Below are positions 62,956 through 64,000 of a stretch of 64,000 nt of DNA, piece after piece; the stretch's first letter is position 1; every line of letters begins with the position of its first letter. A model generated the notes under the pieces. It was given only the letters and a program-made list of their open reading frames with translations. It searched no databases and was not told where the DNA came from. Made by a program: the position numbers and the translations under genes. The DNA comes from Clostridium muellerianum (GTDB lineage Bacteria; Bacillota; Clostridia; Clostridiales; Clostridiaceae), in the NCBI RefSeq assembly GCF_012926525.1, contig NZ_JABBNI010000036.1, positions 124,001-188,000 on the forward strand, given 5' to 3'.

Positions 62956-63492
62956 ATGAATAATGTTGTTTTGTTGGTTGTAGATGTGCAAAATACACTT
63001 ATTAAGAAACATCCTTATAATGAACAGAAAGTAATTGAAAATATTAAGAAACTTATTTTAACTGCAAGAGGTACTAATAAGGAAGTTATATATGTACGTC
63101 ATGATGATGGAAAGGGTACCGAATTTGAGAAAGGTACAGATGGCTGGCAGATTTATGATGAGGTAGCACCTAACAATAGTGAATATATCGTTGAAAAGGA
63201 GTATAATAGTGCTTTTCATAAAACTGGACTTAGAGAGTATTTAGAAAGTAAAGAGATAGATACTATTATACTTGTAGGACTTCAAATAGAATATTGTATG
63301 GACGCTACTTTAAAAAGTGCATTTGATTATGAATATAAAATAATTATTCCAGAAGAAACAAATACAACTTTCGATAACGAGCTTCTATCTGGTGAGAAAC
63401 TTTATGAATTTTACAATTATAAGATTTGGAATAAACGTTTTGCAAGTGTCTTATCAATGGAAGATGTAATAAAAATTTTGCTAGACAATTAA
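62956..63492 (+). CDS. Cysteine hydrolase, isochorismatase family
   Basis: The 178-residue protein has the isochorismatase-like triad: Asp in LLVVDVQNTL (about 10), Lys in YIVEKEYNSAFHKTGL (about 81) and Cys in IILVGLQIEYCMDATLKSAF (about 116). FEKGTDGWQIYDEVAP is the usual lid segment. Such enzymes hydrolyse amides (nicotinamide, N-carbamoyl compounds) or related bonds. AAAGGAAG precedes the ATG. It probably belongs with the GlcG-like gene under LysR control. The substrate is not evident. Confidence 0.93.
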   Translation: MNNVVLLVVDVQNTLIKKHPYNEQKVIENIKKLILTARGTNKEVIYVRHDDGKGTEFEKGTDGWQIYDEVAPNNSEYIVEKEYNSAFHKTGLREYLESKEIDTIILVGLQIEYCMDATLKSAFDYEYKIIIPEETNTTFDNELLSGEKLYEFYNYKIWNKRFASVLSMEDVIKILLDN

Positions 63493-63562
63493 TGAATATA
63501 ATATGGATTATCTCAAAGAAGATAAACCTGTATTTGTTTAAGTTTTGGAAAAAGTCTGTGCT

Positions 63563-63634
63563 ATTAGCAAATTCGCTGCGCTTATAAATATCCCTGTGGG
63601 ATGTAAACGCATTTAACAATTTGTTTTGCTATTA
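63563..63634 (+). repeat. 70-bp GATGTAAAC repeat, isolated copy
   Basis: It runs from TTAGCAAATTCGCTGCGC to AATTTGTTTTGCTATTA. The ends are inverted (AGCAAATT with AATTTGTTTTGCT), and the centre holds the hairpin ATCCC-TGT-GGGAT followed by GTAAAC. Confidence 0.8.
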
Positions 63635-63657
63635 GAACTGTAGATATGTACCATTTA

Positions 63658-63688
63658 AACCCTTGACGAAAGTGTCAAGGGTTTTGTG
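63658..63688. terminator. Rho-independent terminator
   Basis: AACCCTTGAC pairs perfectly with GTCAAGGGTT around GAAAGT, followed by TTTG. It lies between the converging hydrolase gene and the leftward gene at the window edge. Confidence 0.88.
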
Positions 63689-63698
63689 ACCTAGTGTA

Positions 63699-64000
63699 CT
63701 ACTTAAGAACCCGCCCTTTCAAAGCATTCATAAAGACTGTACCTGCTGCACTGTTAACAGATATATTACTATATACAGGTAAATCAGCCAGCTGCTTGAT
63801 TATATAATTGTATACATTCTTCTTATTTGGTATCCATTCTACAGTACCTTTACCACAGCATCCATTTATAATACTAGTTGACTTCGGATAAAGTATAGGT
63901 TCGTTTAAAGCTGCGCCTGGACCATCTACCTTAGGAATGTAACGCCAGCCAAAGACATTATTAGGTATAGGACCTGCAGCTTTTGCTTTTTCTAACTTTC
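63699..64000 (-). CDS. Acetoacetate decarboxylase-like protein, C-terminal part (runs off window)
   Basis: The last 99 codons are visible: GPIPNNVFGWRYIPKVDGPG, then GCCGKGTVEWIPNKKNVYNY and LADLPVYSNISVNSAAGTVF, ending GRVLK. The order (F-x-W-x-Y-I-P-x-V-D-G, then G-x-G-T-V-E-W, then L-A-x-L-P and a V-L/V-I end) resembles the C-terminal half of acetoacetate decarboxylase family proteins. The catalytic Lys region lies outside the window, so activity cannot be judged. The base composition is less AT-rich than nearby DNA. Confidence 0.6.
   Translation of the reverse strand, partial: KLEKAKAAGPIPNNVFGWRYIPKVDGPGAALNEPILYPKSTSIINGCCGKGTVEWIPNKKNVYNYIIKQLADLPVYSNISVNSAAGTVFMNALKGRVLK

Noticed and set aside
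1-64000. CRISPR array, tRNA, rRNA, or a known riboswitch such as c-di-GMP or TPP aptamers
   Set aside because: No regularly spaced repeats, cloverleaf or aptamer consensus was recognised on either strand by eye; a covariance-model scan would be decisive.

Overview
The window is AT-rich Firmicutes DNA and reads as a Clostridium-type chromosome (Clostridium sensu stricto or a close relative). The signs are strong AGGAGG-type ribosome sites with frequent TTG/GTG starts, many oxygen-sensitive Fe-S and flavin enzymes (2-enoate reductase, multi-[4Fe-4S] oxidoreductase, QueG-like protein), several methyl-accepting chemotaxis proteins, a PocR histidine kinase and a CD3324-family protein. I saw no rRNA, tRNA, CRISPR array, prophage or intact transposase. 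The species cannot be named from the sequence alone. The content is accessory: one- to three-gene units, each beside its own regulator, separated by strong terminators, gene fragments and short dispersed repeats.

Layout. 1-5.7 kb: a flavodoxin/CMD/cupin operon read leftwards from a MerR-type promoter; a second, broken MerR gene before a dxs-like gene; the wreck of a TetM-like GTPase; a MarR regulator with a textbook double operator, followed by a GNAT acetyltransferase. 5.7-9.2 kb: sugar O-acetyltransferase, a lipoprotein with a metallopeptidase motif, a small aromatic protein, and a PadR regulator with a membrane protein. 9.4-18.2 kb: MFS exporter, dCache chemoreceptor, PadR/2-enoate reductase divergon, and a chemoreceptor cut by one stop codon. 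18.2-27.3 kb: decayed EamA gene, YbaK-like deacylase facing a BmrR-like MerR, GNAT, a Nif11-like small protein ending in a Gly-Gly tail, AraC facing an EamA transporter, PocR kinase, methyltransferase, Cys-rich small protein. 27.5-35 kb: sigma-factor remnant, secreted transglutaminase with Ig-like domains, a sugar-binding lipoprotein paired with a chemoreceptor, LysR facing a QueG-like protein. 35-42 kb: AAA/PD-(D/E)XK protein, CD3324 protein, chloramphenicol-acetyltransferase homologue, MATE pump, B3/B4 protein, AraC. 42-50 kb: a TetR-linked island of DUF5692-like membrane protein, oleate hydratase, HypB, a large FAD/multi-FeS oxidoreductase and HypA. 51-54.5 kb: a two-component system and MATE pump sharing an identical promoter box. 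54.5-61.3 kb: two copies of a convergent small-RNA/small-membrane-protein cassette flanking a kinase, a TPR membrane-protein operon and a MerR-methyltransferase fusion. 61-64 kb: LysR, GlcG/HbpS-like protein, isochorismatase-family hydrolase, and the end of an acetoacetate-decarboxylase-like gene.

How it fits together. Most units are sensor/regulator plus effector pairs for xenobiotic or envelope stress: four MerR-type promoters with 19-bp spacers, two PadR and one MarR operator sites, and one OmpR-type direct-repeat regulon are visible in the DNA. The strongest candidate for an undescribed system is the duplicated cassette near 54.5-55.0 and 60.7-61.3 kb. Its architecture is that of a type I toxin-antitoxin locus: convergent transcripts share one terminator, both have extended -10 promoters, and the two copies carry compensatory base changes in a 5'-UTR hairpin. 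Two families of short palindromic repeats (about 159 bp and 70 bp) are scattered through the right half and have altered gene ends.
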